Shown piece by piece: positions 1 through 15,200 of a stretch of DNA of 64,000 bases; within the stretch, counting starts at the first letter, position 1, and the number at the start of each line of letters is the position of its first letter. The stretch is taken from the NCBI RefSeq assembly GCF_014898055.3, contig NW_023601433.1:84701106-84765105 (forward strand), given 5' to 3'. Under the pieces are notes generated by a model. It had not been told where the DNA came from, did no database searches, and saw nothing but the letters and a program-made list of their open reading frames with translations. The position numbers and the translations under genes were made by a program. This stretch comes from Talpa occidentalis. Its lineage: Eukaryota; Chordata; Mammalia; Eulipotyphla; Talpidae.

Positions 1-129
1 AGAAAGACCCCTAGCAGGAACAATCTGCAGTTTTTTCCAGAATTAGTGAACTTATAAACCGTAAAAGCCACTTCTCTACTTTCTTGACCTTCACTGGGCT
101 TCTACCATTCTTCCTGCTGACCTTTGTAG

Positions 130-265
130 GACTGACCCCGTCCGACCCTTCATCAGTGGGCACGTGGCAAACAGCATGGCTGCAGAAGTGATCGCCTTGC
201 TCCATAGCTTGCTGATGGCCCCTGAATCCAATGCTGCTCAGATATGGACCACAACAGCAGAAAAG
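130..265 (+). CDS. HECTD4: HECTD4 window exon 1
   Basis: The acceptor is TTTGTAG and the donor AAAAG|gttaga. The first base completes a codon begun in an upstream exon. It reads [16 protein letters not shown] and ends QIWTTTAEK, which runs into exon 2 at phase 0. This is the first exon of the gene visible here. Confidence 0.93.
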
Positions 266-3200
266 GTTAGAACTGTTGTACTGCTTCACTGAGGGAACAA
301 GAAGTTCCTTCACAATATCTCCTAAAGGTTACGGGTGTTGAGATGTAAGCAGTATGCTGTGAGCTTTCCTTCAAGTAAGTTTTTTGCTTTAGCTGATGGT
401 GTTATTATTACAGTACTTGATTCCCCCATATTTTGAGGTGGTGTAGTTCCAATTCCATTCTACCACATAAACAAAAGTGGGCAAAATGTCAGTTGTTCAT
501 ACTCAGATCCAGAATCCCTTCAGTGCCTGCGACCCCCGGGAACTGTTATAGGCCCCTCGTCATCCTTACTGTCAAACCGCCAAAGCTTTAACTACTTCTG
601 TATGTGCTACTTCTTGTATTTAGGTTCTGTCTCGGGCACTGATGTACATTCCACAGTTGGGGAAATATGCAGAAAGCATTCTGGAAAATGGCAGCAGCAG
701 TGGCAGGAAGCTTGCCAAACTTCAGAGAATCGCCCGCCAGGCCGTCGCTGCACTGTGTGCACTTGGAGGCTTCAAAGAGACAATCAAGATAGGGTCTGAG
801 GTTCAGGTGAGCAGCCACCATTTTTCCCAGGTCATGGCTTTCCCCTATATTTAAGCATCCATTGATAAACTGAGCATCACAAGGCAAATACTGCCCACAG
901 AGACAAATATCCTTGCTCTTTTAGTTAATTAAGGAATCTGAGAAACTCCCAAATTCTGATCTATGCCATGCTATAGGTTATTCCATTATTTAGTGCAGTA
1001 CTGTATGCTCTTAACTACAATGTGCTTGAACTCTGGTGTCATGAATAGTGGCAGTATTTTAGAACTGAAAGTTTGAGATTATGGCCTGTTATGATCTCCT
1101 TGACAAGGTTTTAGGGCCTATTATTTTAGTTCATATTCAGGTTTTAGTATCTGCATTATAAATAAAGTATTACTGTAATGCTGATAATGATAGCAGTAAA
1201 TTTACTCTTCCTACTTGTCACGTGAGACTCTGCTCACAGCACCTGAACTGGTAGGTGGTGATAATCCATCTGTGTTCCAGGTTCTAGGCAGAGGAATATC
1301 AGGAAGCATCGGAGTGGTGGCTTCTATCAATGAACAGGAAGGTATAGCTACAGTCAGATTCCCACTCATAGACTGTAGAAAGACTTCGCAAGCATCAGAC
1401 ACATTGACTATTCCATTGTCTAGACTTTGTGTTCCAAGATCAGAGGTAAGGTGATTTTTAAATGTGTCATAAAATGTCACTGCAAATGGTAACTGTACTG
1501 CAATGAACAAATCATATGTACATGCACAGGACAGAAGCACAAATATGTGTTCTCTTAAATTTTACTTGTGAGGCGTATTAATGTATTTACATAATTATTT
1601 AATAGTAACATGAAAATTCTCATCTAAGATGGCAAATGCACGTCTTTATGTTAGGAATATTCCACGATGTATTGTGTTTTTAAAAGTTTTGATCTAGTAT
1701 GCAATTTTCTGTTGGTGATTTTAATGTGTTAACTGCAAATTTGAGAATTAATTCCAGAAAGTAATAACACCCTCATTTCTTATAAACTAACTACTTGAAT
1801 TTAACTTTTTGCCATGCCCCCCACCACCATCAGGCATTGCCTCTTCATAAACTGTCCATTACTGAGAAGGTAGTACAGGCAGTCCAGTCCATGTTGCTTC
1901 CTCAAGAGGGGAGTCTCTCTATTCATACCTCACTTCCTGCAACAGGAGATGGGTCAGCTCCTGTGATGGCAGTCGTTCGGCTTCTGGCTGAAATCAGAAC
2001 AAGGTGAGCACCCTCCAGAGAGCCCCAAATGTGCTGAGGTGGTGGCAGGCCGCAGAGGTGAGGGTCCTTGCTGGGCTTCTCCACTCTGGGCTTAGTAACT
2101 CCACAGCTCGAAATGCGAAACCGAGTAACAGAAACCAACCTCTGGCATTACGCTTGACAGTTTTGTTGCATTCCCCAGTTTCTGCAAGTAAATTGAAGTA
2201 AATTTAGCAGTCCACCTAAAGCAATAAGCAAACAATTGAAATGTGGTATTTGGAACACACTGATTGCTTGGGCAAAAGAACATTGTTCTGTCATAGGGAT
2301 TCCTTCACCACTAAGCCTTTTGAAGATGGGTCAGGCCATGTTAATACCAGCCTGATCTATTCCTTTCCAAATCGATGCTAGGAAAACTAGAGTTTGCCAA
2401 CAGTAGTGGTGTCAGAAAAAACAGTCTTTCCTGAAAATGTTTATTCACTATTAAACAACCGTAATATGTTTCTGTTTTGATAATGAAATTTCCCGAAAGT
2501 CTATGTATTTGGAGTCAGGGGAGAGAGTTGAGCATACAGGTTTTCCAAGGATTTGGACCCCTCTCGTCCCAGAACACTAGTATTGGGAAAAACTGGTTTT
2601 TCCCCTGGCACTTTGCACCGCCATAGAGTGGACATGGTGACCATTTTTCCCTTTCCTGATTGTCCACATGGTGACAAAAGTTACAGGGTGGAAAAAGAGA
2701 AGTTAATTCTCTTATCTCCAAGCCAGTCCAGCTCAGGAAAGAAGCAACAGGAATGGAGAGTTTGAACCCTGCTGGAAAGTAGGGGACAATCTTGATTGAA
2801 ATGTTTTTCACAGTTGATATTTAGAGAATCAACAATGATGATTTGAAATATTGTAAATCTTTTAATATTAAGAGCATGCCTGGTCATGGCCCAGCTTTTG
2901 GAAGACAGCTTGTTTTGTGAAGAATTCATACAACAGTGTCCAGCAGCTGTTGAAGTTCTTAACCTGGTAGCCCAGGAATGCAGCGCCGGTAAGTCCTGCT
3001 GCCCTCGTCCCACTCCACTGAGTTTGGTCTGCCTGGTTCCTGCCTGCCGTGGAATGTTGCCAAACAGCTAAGCTCAAAATCAACATCACCACAGACCTAG
3101 AAATGTAAGAACTATCAGTAGGGCCTCCCCGGTGGTGCAGCGGTTGAGCGCTGGGTTGCGAAGCTGCCCGCAGCCTCTGCAGCGCCGGTTCGATCCACAG

Positions 3201-6200
3201 CTGCTCCCCGGCCACCGGAGGAGGGTCCCGCATGGCGCGCAGACCTCTCCTGCCGCCCGCTGCTCCCCTCAGCAGTGTACCTCGGTCCTTCTGCCTGCTC
3301 TGCTCCCCGCTCTGGCTCTGGTGAATTCTCTCACCCTCCCGCGCTTCTGACTGTACCCAATGCTTGTATAAATAAATAAAAAATAAATCTTTAAAAAAAA
3401 AAAAAAAAAAAGAACTATCAGTACACACCAAATAGGAAATCTCCATTTTTCATTTTCCTTTCAGGGCCAGTCAAGAGTGTTTTCTCCCTTCCTATGAATT
3501 CAAGACCTTTGTGTTTTTATAAAACTATTCATGAGCAGTCTTTAGCGCTGCAGACCCTTTCTGACTGTTCTCATTGGATGTTTAAATGCTTTTCAAACTC
3601 TACCAGAAGGTCAGAATTCATGTTGAGGGTGGGCCAGAACTGTGACGCAGGCAGTCAGCAGACCTCACTTGAAGAAGGGCTCTGAGTTTGGCCTATTCAG
3701 CCTTGTGACTCTGACCTCTTGTGCTTTCCCGGCGTCGGCTCTGGACACCACTTCTCTTGAGATGCAGACTGTGGGGCTGTTTCTCTCAGAAGGACCCCCT
3801 GGCCTCACGAATATACTGCATGGTCATTATTTACTTGGGGGTCAGCTTTCCTCTCCTATTCCCCTGTTCTAGGTAATGCGCAGGCGCTCTCTGATATTCA
3901 GAGACTTGGTCAGATGCTCCGCCTCCTCCCCGCCCTTCCACATCCGGCTCTCTGCATCCAGTTCTTCCTTTGCAGTGCTGCTGAAACTGATCTCTTTCGC
4001 ACCCATTTCCACCTGTCCTGGGCAATTCGTATAGATAGAACATACATGTACTCTTTCGTGTCTGGCTTCTTTCACCGAGAAGCAAATTTCAAGGGTTCTC
4101 CTTGTGCAGCAGTATCAGTACTTCATTCTGTGTGTGGCTGCGTATCATCCTGTTGCATGGCTACACCTCATCTTTTTTTATTCACAGATCAACTTATGGG
4201 TACTTGTATTATTTCTAATTTTTTTGGCTATTATGATACTGCTGTAAATCATATCCAAGGGTTTTTTTTAAAGATTTTTTTTTTTTTATGCATACAAGAA
4301 CTGGGGTCCAGGCCAGATGTGTGGGGGGTAAGAGTATTCACCAGAGACAAAGTGGGGAGCAGAACAGGTGGATCTACTGAAATACACTGCTGAGGGGAGC
4401 AGTGGGTGAGACAGGAGAGGTTTGCTGCGCCATGTGGGTCACCTCCCTGGCTGTGGATTGATCACGTGCTGCAGTGGCTGATGATAGCTTTACAGCACTG
4501 AGACTTTAACCCCTGCACCACCAAGGAGGCCCCCACCACATGCAAATTTTTATGTGGACATATATTTTCAGTTTTCTTGGATAGATACAGGAGTGGAATT
4601 GCTGGGTTGTATGGTAATTCTATGTTTAGCTTTTAAGGAATTGTTTTCCAAAGTAACTATTCTATTTTATATCACCACTAGCAGTGTGTGAGGGTTCCAA
4701 GTAATCCATGTCCTCACCAACACTGGTATCATCCATCTTTTTGATTATAGTCATCCTAGTAAGTGGTTTTGATTTGCATTTTCCTAATGACTAGTAATAT
4801 GTCCATCTTTTCATGTGTTTATTGGCCCCTTGTGTATCTTAAGAGAAATGTCTTATTCAAATTCTTTGCCTATTAATTGGGTTATTTATCTTTTTATTTT
4901 TGAGTTGTAGGAGTTCTCTATAGTCTTAGATATACAAGTCCCCAACTAGATATGACTTAGAAATATTTTCTGCTATTCTGTAGGTTATCTTAAAATTTTT
5001 CATTTTGATTATATCCAATTTATCTAATTTTCCTTTATTGTGCTTTTGGTGTCCTCAGAATCCACTATATAATTCAAAGTCATGGAGATTTGCCCCTATG
5101 TTTTCCAAGAGCTTTGTAATTAAAATCATTTATTTTTTAGATCTGTGATCCATTTTGCATTAATTTTCATGCCGTATGAGGTGTCCTTAAGACTTCTGAT
5201 TCTTGACTATTCCAGATACTTTTCTGAGTGGCTAGTTACCCAGAATTCCCTTTCTTCTCTCTCTCTTAAGTTTTCTCTCTCTCCTAAGATCTGACTTACT
5301 GCCATCTCTAGTAAGCCTTTCTGTCTGGATCCTGTAGGAGTCACCTCTCATGCATCTGCACCTATGTTTGTCACATCATGATCCACAGCATGCAGTCTTG
5401 TACCGCGTTTCTGTTGCATGTGCTTGCTTACCCGCGTCTTGCCTTTCCTCCCCGGGTGCGGGTGTCAGCTCATCTTCCTGTTCCCCAGCATCTGCATGTG
5501 CCTTGCTCATAGGAGATGGTCAACAGGTAGTAGATTTTTAAAAACCAGTTTAGATGCTAAGACTAATAGCTTTCATTTATTAAATGATGAGAATAATAGC
5601 TTTCATTTATTGAATGTTTGCCTTGTGCCAGGGCTAAAGGCTCCATTGGTGCTATTTCATCTCATTTTACAACAACCCTCTGGGACCTAGATACTATTAT
5701 TATTCCCATGTTGGAAGTGAATGTTATATATCAAGTAAAGGAGCCAGATTTTTTAATACAGACGCCCAACTCCAGAACCCATGCCACTCGCCCACATTGC
5801 TGTACTGATGAGCTCCATCTAGGAGACAGAGTCTCAGGACCTTTGCTCTTTTGTAAGAATTGGAATGATCTCTGTAAGCATATTATTGCTGTGACCCTAC
5901 TCCAAAAGCATTGGCACCGTTCTGTGATTGTGAGACTTACCTTCACATGTTCTATGTGCCCCCTTCAGGAGAGCGACTGGCAGTTGTGGAGGTGCAGTGT
6001 GAACGGCTGAGGATGCTCTACCGTGACTGTGCGCGGCCCCCACCACCTCCCCTGCAGGCCGACCGGAGACAGGTGAGCCCTCGGCAGCGCACACATCTCC
6101 TGCCTGCCTGCACCACACAGGATCAAGGAATGTCGAGGATGCATAATGTTGAGAATGAGCATTTGCAAAACCACTTGGAGATGCAGTCTCTGCATTGGCA

Positions 6201-9200
6201 GGCCATCATCTTTGAATATTAGAGCACTTGATTTGACAGTCTGACTATTGGGAGATAATAGCAGAGGAACAGAACTTACTAATTTGTAAATACTTTCTGT
6301 GTTATTAATAACAGAAAAAAACTTCTTAAAAGATTTAGATCTGTGAAGGATCAAAACGGGCGGGAAGAGCACAAGGGACTATGGTGATGGGACACACATG
6401 AATTGGTGGTGGGATATCCACAGGGACTATACCTGAGAGGAGAAAGCATACATTGTACAAGGGCGAAGTGAAATATATATAAAATAAAAAAAAATTTAAA
6501 AAGATTTAGATCTGTAATCCATCTCAAAATTAGTGCATAGATATATATAGAAGGAATGATTCAAAACCAAAAGTGGCAAAATGTTAAAAATTGGTACATC
6601 TGTGAGTATTCTTAGCGCTACTGTGCATAACAGCCAAGAATGGGAAACAACCCACACATTCATCAACTCCTGAACGAGTGCATAAAATAGGGAATATCCA
6701 GACAATGGAGTATCACTAACAGGGAATAAACTAGTGATACTTGGTACGGTTTGGCTAAATCTTGAAATTATGCTAAGTAGAAGGAGCCAGTCACAAAAGA
6801 CTGAATGGCATATTGTGATTCCATTTATGAAAGTTTAGAACAGGCACATCCATAGAGGCAAAAAGGAGATTGGGGGTTGCCAGGGGCTGAGGAGAAACAG
6901 GGATGGGAATCCACTACTGACAGGTACAGGGTTTCTTTTTTAAGAGGGACAAAAATATAAAATTAGATTGTAGTGATGGCTGTATAATATGAATGTACTA
7001 AAATCCAGTGAATTTTACACTTAAAATGTGTGAACTGTATGCATATGAAACATATCTCAAAGATTTAGTGTATTTATGTACGAGTGTACAAAAATTGATG
7101 TATTCTTGCGATTTTTCTGTAGGGTTATAGTGATTCCAAAATGAAAAGTTAATACATAAAAGAAGAAATGTCATCTGAAATCTCAGCATGGTCAATTACC
7201 ATAGTCAACATATTACTGTGATATTGTAGCTATAATTTTTAAACGGAAAGTAAATTTCTGCTGTTCATTCTGTGTCTAGCACTCTGCCCTCCATCGAGGA
7301 TGGACATAGAGGACTGTGTCAACCAATAGCAGTTTAATAGTCCAGCATAGACTTGTGCCTCAGTTTACTCATTCAGGCGTTGGTTGTTACAAATCTATAT
7401 TGTCTCCAGTTTTTGCCATAACAGTGATTGATCAAAGTCCTTGGAGCTGATCATTGGGTGTATCTCTCAGGGCTTTCTGTAGGACAAAATGGAATTGATG
7501 GGTTAAAAAGGTATATTCTTTTATCTGATGGAGAAGCTTGACTTTTTATGATTATATGTATTACAAATTATGAAAGTGAAAATGTGAGGTGTTTTACCTA
7601 AAAAAGAAAAAAGAAATGTTGCCATATTATACCTTTGTAACTAAGTTGTGTGCTAAGCCTAGTAACATAGAGTCTGATTACTGATTTTTTGTCTGGGAAT
7701 GTTAGGGGTGAGGAACTGGGCATGCATGTGCGTGCGTGCGTATGTGTGTGTGTATGAGTGTATGCACGTGTATATAGGAGATAGATATGTAGGAATTAAA
7801 ACCTAATTTGTTATAACTACAAGGTAAATGATATCTCTTAAAGGGATATTGAAATAGCACTGAAAACATAGAAGGAGAAATGTACAGTAAGTGTCAGAAT
7901 TAACAGTTAAAAGAGATCAGGATTGGGCCTTGCTTTACATAAAGTTTCCTTTGGGAAAAAAAGAAGAGTTTTCAATATAAAAAATATATATAATACTGTT
8001 AGATTAAGATATTTTTCTCTTCTTCAAGAGGGTGAATGGATTGTGTTTGCAGTTCTATTGAATGGAGTTTTTTCCCCCCAATGTAGCCCAAAGAGATTAC
8101 TTGGAGCCCCTCTCGGGTGTTTCCACCTGTGCGAGCCTGCATGTTCTCATCTCACCTTACTTCTGTCACCTTCCTGGCTGACCCCAGTGCTGGGGGTGGT
8201 CTGCCCCGGGGCACATTTATCTATGCCACCTCCCCACTGCCAGTTCAGGTAAGAAATCACATGATGCACTGTCTTTTGCCACTTTCCTTCAAAGTTGAAC
8301 AGAAAAAGCAAGTTCAAGGGCCCAGCCTGAGCCATCTGATTATCTTCCTGCTCTGGTGTTTCTCCAGGCCCCATCTTTTTACTGGGAAATTGAAATTGTT
8401 TCCTATGGAGATACCGATGATGACACTGGACCAATTGTTTCCTTTGGCTTCGCTACTGAGGCAGAGAAACGAGACGGGGCTTGGACTAATCCAGTGGGCA
8501 CTTGTCTTTTCCATAAGTAAGTGGCTGCTATTATTATTGTTTAAAAGATTATTGATTTATGCATACAAGAGCTGGGGTACAGACCAGAGGTGTGGGGGGT
8601 AAGAGGATTCACCAGAGACAGAGTGGCGAACAGAAGAGGCAGATCTACTGAAATACACTGCTGAGGGGAGCAGCAGGCGAGTCAGGAGAGGTCTGCTGTG
8701 CCATGTGGGTTGCTCCCTGGCAGGCCAGGGATCGAACTCATGCTGCAGTGGTTGTGGATAGCTTCATAGGTTGCGTTGTAACCACTTGCGCCACCAGGGA
8801 GGCCCTGCTATTGTTATTTAAAAAAAAAAATACCCTGTAGACCAGTATTTCCCAAAGTGTATTGGCGAGAACAGTAACTTTTCACAGGTTCTTGTAGGTA
8901 TTCAGGAACCCAAAATAGTTTTCTGTCTTGAAATAATTTTTGGAAAAGACATACTTTTTTTCCCTTTTGGGGGGGAGATTTATAGTCCACATTAGCAAGA
9001 TTCCTAGTTGTCCTGCAATAAGAAACCTGTTTATCTTTGTTTCCCAAATACATTTGAAACCATATCCCTCTATTCTGTGAATACTCTTTGGAAAACACTA
9101 GTGTGATATTTTAATACTAAAGTAATGTTGTCATCTCTCCTCCTCACAATGCCAGTTGGAAGTATATTCATGTTTAAGGAGAGACAAGTTCTAGGGTTCT

Positions 9201-12200
9201 CCTCTTATTACTCTGGAGCTACTAAAACCCCTGTCTGTTCACTGCTCAGCCTTGATTTTGGTTTCTCTTTGTGTTTTCATAGCAATGGCCGGGCCGTGCA
9301 CTACAATGGCTCCAGCTTATTACAGTGGAAGAGCGTTCGCTTGGATGTGACTCTATCTCCTGGTGAGTGTGGTGGGGACTTTTTTTTACCCTACATTTCC
9401 TGTTATTCTCAGGTTTTGATCTAAATAGGTAAAACTAAATGATTTAGCAACTGGGAATAGAAAAATTTGTCACTGCTGTCCCCTGACTAACATTGACTCT
9501 CTCACCAGCCATGAGATACTTGAGAAATGCATTATTGTTAGCTCCTGCTATAAACTTTGTTCCCAGAGGCCTAAACCTCAGGTATAGCTCAGAGAGAAAC
9601 TGCCCAGTCACCTACACACTCAGTTCAGTAAAAACATCTTTCCCCTCTTATTTTTAGCCTCCATGTAAGTACTGGATCTATACAGTAGATGAACCAGGAT
9701 CCCCCCTACTTGCTCCAGTAATAGTTAACATGGTGACTGTCATTTTGACAATGGAAACAAACATGTTGGCTTATTTTTCAGAAACCACATCTTAGCATCA
9801 TCTCTTTTTTATTTTTTAAGATTTCTTTATTTATACAAGAATCGGGGTACAGGCCAGATGTGCAGGAGGGTGAGAGGATTCACCAGAGACAGAGCGGGGA
9901 ACAGAACAGGCAGACTGATGAAATACACTGCTGAGGGGAGCAGCGGGAGAGACAGGAGAGGTCTGCCACACCGTGTGGGACCCTCGCCGGCCGTCCGGGA
10001 TCGAACCGGCACTGCAGAGGCTGTGGACAGCTTCACAGTGCGGTGCTCAACCGCCTGCACCACCAGGGGAGGCCCTTAGCATCATCTCTTGATAAAACTA
10101 GAGTGCTCTATGTATGTGTGAGATGCTCAGGTATGCTTAGCCAGGAGCACTGAATCACACCATCTCATAGATAACTCTCGTAGCTGTCTGGGGGTGTTGC
10201 ACTATCTCTTATCCTGGAAGGAGCTGCTTGTTAAATCACACTTTGCCAGGAAGCATGGTGTTTTCACTTACAGCCAAGTTATGACCTGGAAAGAATTTCC
10301 TGTCAAAGTTATTTCTCTCCTATTTTATGGAGCTGATCTCTGACATCTCAGCTGATTAAGTGCTTTAAGCCCAAAGAGAGGGAGAAGGGAACCTTAGTCA
10401 GGGTTCTTGTTTGTTTCTTGCTTGTTTTTGAGAAAATTTTGGGTCGGACCTCAGACACACAGACTACCTTCTTCTTAGAGAAATACTCCTGTCTATGCAG
10501 GAGTAGCAATCAAAAACCCACATAACACAACAGTCTCAATCTCTGTGCCACTTCTGGGCTACATACCTTAACAATGGCCGAGCATCTCCTATGGGCTGGA
10601 TGTTCTTCCAGGCCTTGGGGATATCTGGTGAGTAGCAACAAGTCCCCAGCTACTGGGCAGCCCATGCTCATGGGGTCTGACACCTGTGAGATTCTAAACA
10701 GAACCCTACACTTCATGCACTTATCTAGAGTTTACAACAGGGATTATAAGACTACCTGCACTAGCAGTTTGCCTGAGGGCTGCCATGGGGCCATGCCCCT
10801 CCTGGCTCTTGCAGTTCTCCCCCAGAGCCAGTTACCTCATCAGAGAGCAGCTTGACTTCTGTTATTTTTAGTTCATGCAAAAATGCCTTAAATATATAAA
10901 AATAGGAGGCATGGTATGATTTAATGGTAGACCTATAGCTTACATTACGAGTTCGATTTTTTTAACAATAAGATAATAGGTTGTTTAAAATTTTATTTTT
11001 GAAAACCATTTCTAAATCTTCCACTTTACGAGAAGATGCGACCTTTTAAAGTAATCCTCTGCATGTCAAAAGTGAAAAACTTGCATTTCTCTAATTTAAA
11101 AAAAATTGCATCAAGCGTTTTCCCTTCTTACCTTGGCTGCTAGGCAGATAAACCCTAAAGTTAATGTGTAATTATGGTAACTAACTTAACTCAGATACTA
11201 TATATTTTTCTTCTCGGTAATTTCTCATTTTTCTTCTAAATAATGTTTATTTCTCTTGTGTTGCTTTATATTTATATTTATTTAAATAGAATGGGTTACT
11301 TTATGTCTTTTTCAGATGTAACTGACAACATAAAGACAAAGATAGTCAGTGACACCTGGCCTGTCACTTGGCCACAAATTGGAAGTTTTCTTAATAGTCC
11401 ATAAAGGGGGACTTTTATTGACTTGTGTTCCCTTCCTGTTCTCTGCCATAGGCGATGTGGCAGGGATTGGCTGGGAGAGAACAGAGGGGACTCCACCTCC
11501 TCCAGGGCAGCCAGCCAAGGGCCGGGTATACTTCACCTACTGTGGGCAGCGCCTGGCACCCTACCTCGAAGACGTCTCTGGTGGGATGTGGCCTGTGGTT
11601 CACATTCAGAAAAAGGCAGGTTTTCTTTATTGAGAAACAAAAACTCTCCTTAGCAATTTGTTCCATCAGGAATGGAAAAAATGAAAGGCACGGACCTGCC
11701 CTTGTGCTGCCTGGTATGTGGTGCGTGATGACAAAATGAACTTCAGAACAAGCCTTGCGGAGAGGCCCTGCCTCTGCCTTGAACCCGAGTGCTTTGCTGC
11801 CTTGACCTCCTTTTGGTCGTCTTTCCTCAACAACAATGCAGGGAACGCTGGTGATCTTTCCAGTGTCAGTGAAGTGATTCTCTGTGTCAGTAAGTTTGAA
11901 AATGACCCTCTTGGGTTGCTTTAATGTGTCAGAAACTCAGCAGAATCCTTCAATAAAGGTTCAAAAGTTCAGCTAAACTCAGCACCCTACACGTATTTAA
12001 TAGAATGCTTTTGTTATTTAAGGCGCACCTATTAACATGTAATGTTCCATAGAACATTACTACTCAGGACATGCTCCCAGATTCTTACCTCCAGATTCTT
12101 ACCTCTCCCTGAATTCCAGATGCAAATACCCAGCAGCCTGGGGAGCATCTCCAAAATGGAGGTCCCCTTGGTCTGTCAGAGTTAACTTGTCTAAACTGAG

Positions 12201-15200
12201 CCTAACTGCCCTCTCCCCAAATCTGTTTCTTCCTCATCTCGGAAAGTAGCAGCTCCAACCTTCCAGTTGTTAAGTCCAGAAATCTTGGCCTCTTCCCTAA
12301 CTTCCCTTTCCCTAACTCCACTTCATGCTCCGCATCAAATCTGTCAGCTAAACTTACTGGCTTTGCCTTTAAAATGTGTCTGGTGTCTGACCACTTGTCT
12401 GAGTCCACCATTAACAATCTGTCCTGGCAATCATCATCTCTTGGAAAGCTTATTATAACATTCTTCTCTGTGCTCTCCAGCCTCCCATTCTTGCCCTTTT
12501 ACATGTCTTTTCGATACAGCAGGCCACAGTGATCCTTTAAAAAATATTACAGATCACGTCACCCTCCCCTCATGCCACATATTGTAAAAGCTCAAGTCTT
12601 CATAATGACTTACAGGATCTTATAGGGTCTGGCCCTATGCCATGTCTCTGATATCATCTTTTACTGCTTTATTGAATGAATTAATTACAGATGCCAGTAA
12701 TTAAAGTCAGCATTACTCAGCCTTTTCCACTCACTCAGACAACAAATATTTATTGAGCAACTACTACATGTCAAGCACTTGTTAAACTCTGGCCATATAA
12801 CAATGAGCGAAACAGATGGTTTCTGTCTTCATTGGGATATAGTCAATGGAGGAATTGAACATTAATCAAACAGTCACACGAACATATATGTGTGTGTATA
12901 TATGTGAGTGGGTGGGTGGATGGATGGATGGATGGATGGACGGACAGATGGATGGATGGACAGACAAACCTAAGTTCTTTCAAATCCTTTTATCTCTTTT
13001 CAGAACACCAAGACTCGAGCTAACTTTGGCTCCCGCCCATTTGCCTACGCCGAAGGGCAGGCCCATCGCAATGCCGCCGACTTATGTACTGATCTGGCAG
13101 AAGAGATCAGTGCAAACTTTGAAGCTCTGCCTTTTGCCATGGCATCTGACAGTGACAATGATGCGGGCACCAGTATTGCGTCAGACCCTGGCACTCATGG
13201 GCCTCCATGCCGCATTGCTGCCGTGGCCACCGCTCAGCAACGTAAGCCTCCTCCTCCCAGACCCCACTGTTTACTGGGAGCAGGAATGCTGTAATTCCAC
13301 GTGTCCGTTTAGCGTGGGCATGTTCCAGTGTCTATCAGTAATGGAGTTTACAGACCCAGTGGAAGAAAATGGGGAGTAAGAGGAAGCATGGCAGCCTGGG
13401 AAGTCTGTTCCCCACATTCAGGAAGCCTGCCATTACTCAGTGTCAGTGGAACATTGCCACTTGGAAATGCAAGTCTGAAAGATGTCCACCTTTTCTAAGA
13501 CAATCTAAAAATGCCAGAATTTTATAGGATATCTGCTAGTTTTAGAATTTTTTTTTAATGGCTTTAGAGCTGAGGACATTAAAATGCTAATTATGGAACC
13601 TAGGTGGTGCACTGATTATTTGAAAAATTTCATAATCATAATCAAATTTACTAGAAGTGAGCTTCCCAAACTAAAGGTGTCCACATTTGACCCTTGCAAT
13701 ACTGGTTTTGCACATTGTTTTTATCAGTTTGTTTCTCATGATGTTTATTTCTCATGAACTGTCTGAGTTCTTCTGAGTTGGATGAATTATACCCATAGGA
13801 ACTATTTTAGGATCCAAGGTAATATAGATGACTGGCTATTTGTTGGCTCTGTGATTTAAAATCCCTCCAGGGGTCTTCCTGGTGGCACAAGGAGTTAAGA
13901 TGTAGCCTATGAAGCTGTTTGTAGCTTCTGCAGCATGAGGCTGACCAGGGAGATACCCACATGGCGCAGCAGACCTCTCCTGTCTTGCCCGCTGCTCCCT
14001 TTAGCAGTGTACTTCACTCTGCCTGTTCTGCTCCCCACTCTGTCTCTGGTGAATCCTCTCACCCGCCCCATCACACCTCTGGCCTGTACCCCAGCTCTTG
14101 TATGCATAAATAAATAATAAATCTTAAAAAAATAAAATAAAATCCCTCCAAGTATTAGGAGTCTTTCTGTCATGCAAATTCAGAAAATCCAGTTCATCCC
14201 AGGGTAAGAACATCATGATTTCTCCAGTCTTCTCTTGCCAGGATTCACTGTCATTGTGCTTTGTTACAGAATATGACAGTGACACTTCCTGCCATTATAA
14301 AGTGGAGCTCAGCTATGAGAACTTTATCACCTCAGGACCAGACCCCCACCCGCCTCCCATTGCAGATGATGAGAGTGATGATGATGACGATGATGACATC
14401 CCACAGGTAAGAAGCCCACAGCCCTCATTGGCTCCCTGCTGACCAGAGTCAGCCACAAAGAATGACACTCGTGTCAGATTGCAAGGCTAGAGTGGTTACA
14501 CTTTAGTGATGTCATTGTGTTTGAACAGTGACTCTGCAGTGTTCATTTTTTTAAACTCTGCATCACCTGATGGGCAGTTACCCAGCAGTGATTGGGGTGT
14601 TAGAGAACAAGCCTTCTCTGATAGTTCTTCAGCAGTAAAGTTGGGGATCTTGCTGAGAACAAATGATTTCAGAGGGAAAGGGAACATAACCTGTCTAGCG
14701 CTTTGCCCCTGCATCTGTGTTCCATTTCACTGGGAGGCCCGCGTGCCTTGTTTTGCCTCTGCATTTGAGTGGAGTGAAGGCCTCAGGTGAGAGCCAAAAG
14801 TCAGATGAGGATTGGTGCCTGCATCAGCTGTTCTGCCCCAATTCATACGTCTCCTTCTTCCAGGAGGACCACTACGCGCTGCTGGTGAAGGCGTGGGAGA
14901 CCAAGGTTTTTCCTACTATCCGAAGACGCTTCCGCAACGAGGCAGAGCGGAAATCAGGCCTGGACCAGATAAAGGGTGCTTTACAGCTAGGTGTGTGCTC
15001 TGGTTCCCAAAGGTGCTCCCTTCCTGCCTTGAAGTGTATTTAGCTCAGGATGTAAATCAGGAAAGTGGGGCCCCAGAATTGCACCAGCATCTTTGCTGAA
15101 TTCTGCCATCTGTTGCTTTCATTACCAAGTTTCTCTTTGTTTACTAAGTTAACTCAGTGTCTTGGGCTGATGAAGCCAGAGTGGCTATACTAGGGGTGCT

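Larger units (their letters stand above)
266..2872 (+). other. HECTD4 introns 1-4, nothing recognised
   Basis: The non-coding parts (266-623, 807-1280, 1446-1833, 2004-2872) show no repeat, RNA gene or open frame that I can name. The short open frames there are chance. Confidence 0.6.

Noticed and set aside
2868..3446. A 192-residue minus-strand open frame, and many similar ones with [16 protein letters not shown] text
   Set aside because: These are translations of SINE copies; the same peptide recurs at every copy.
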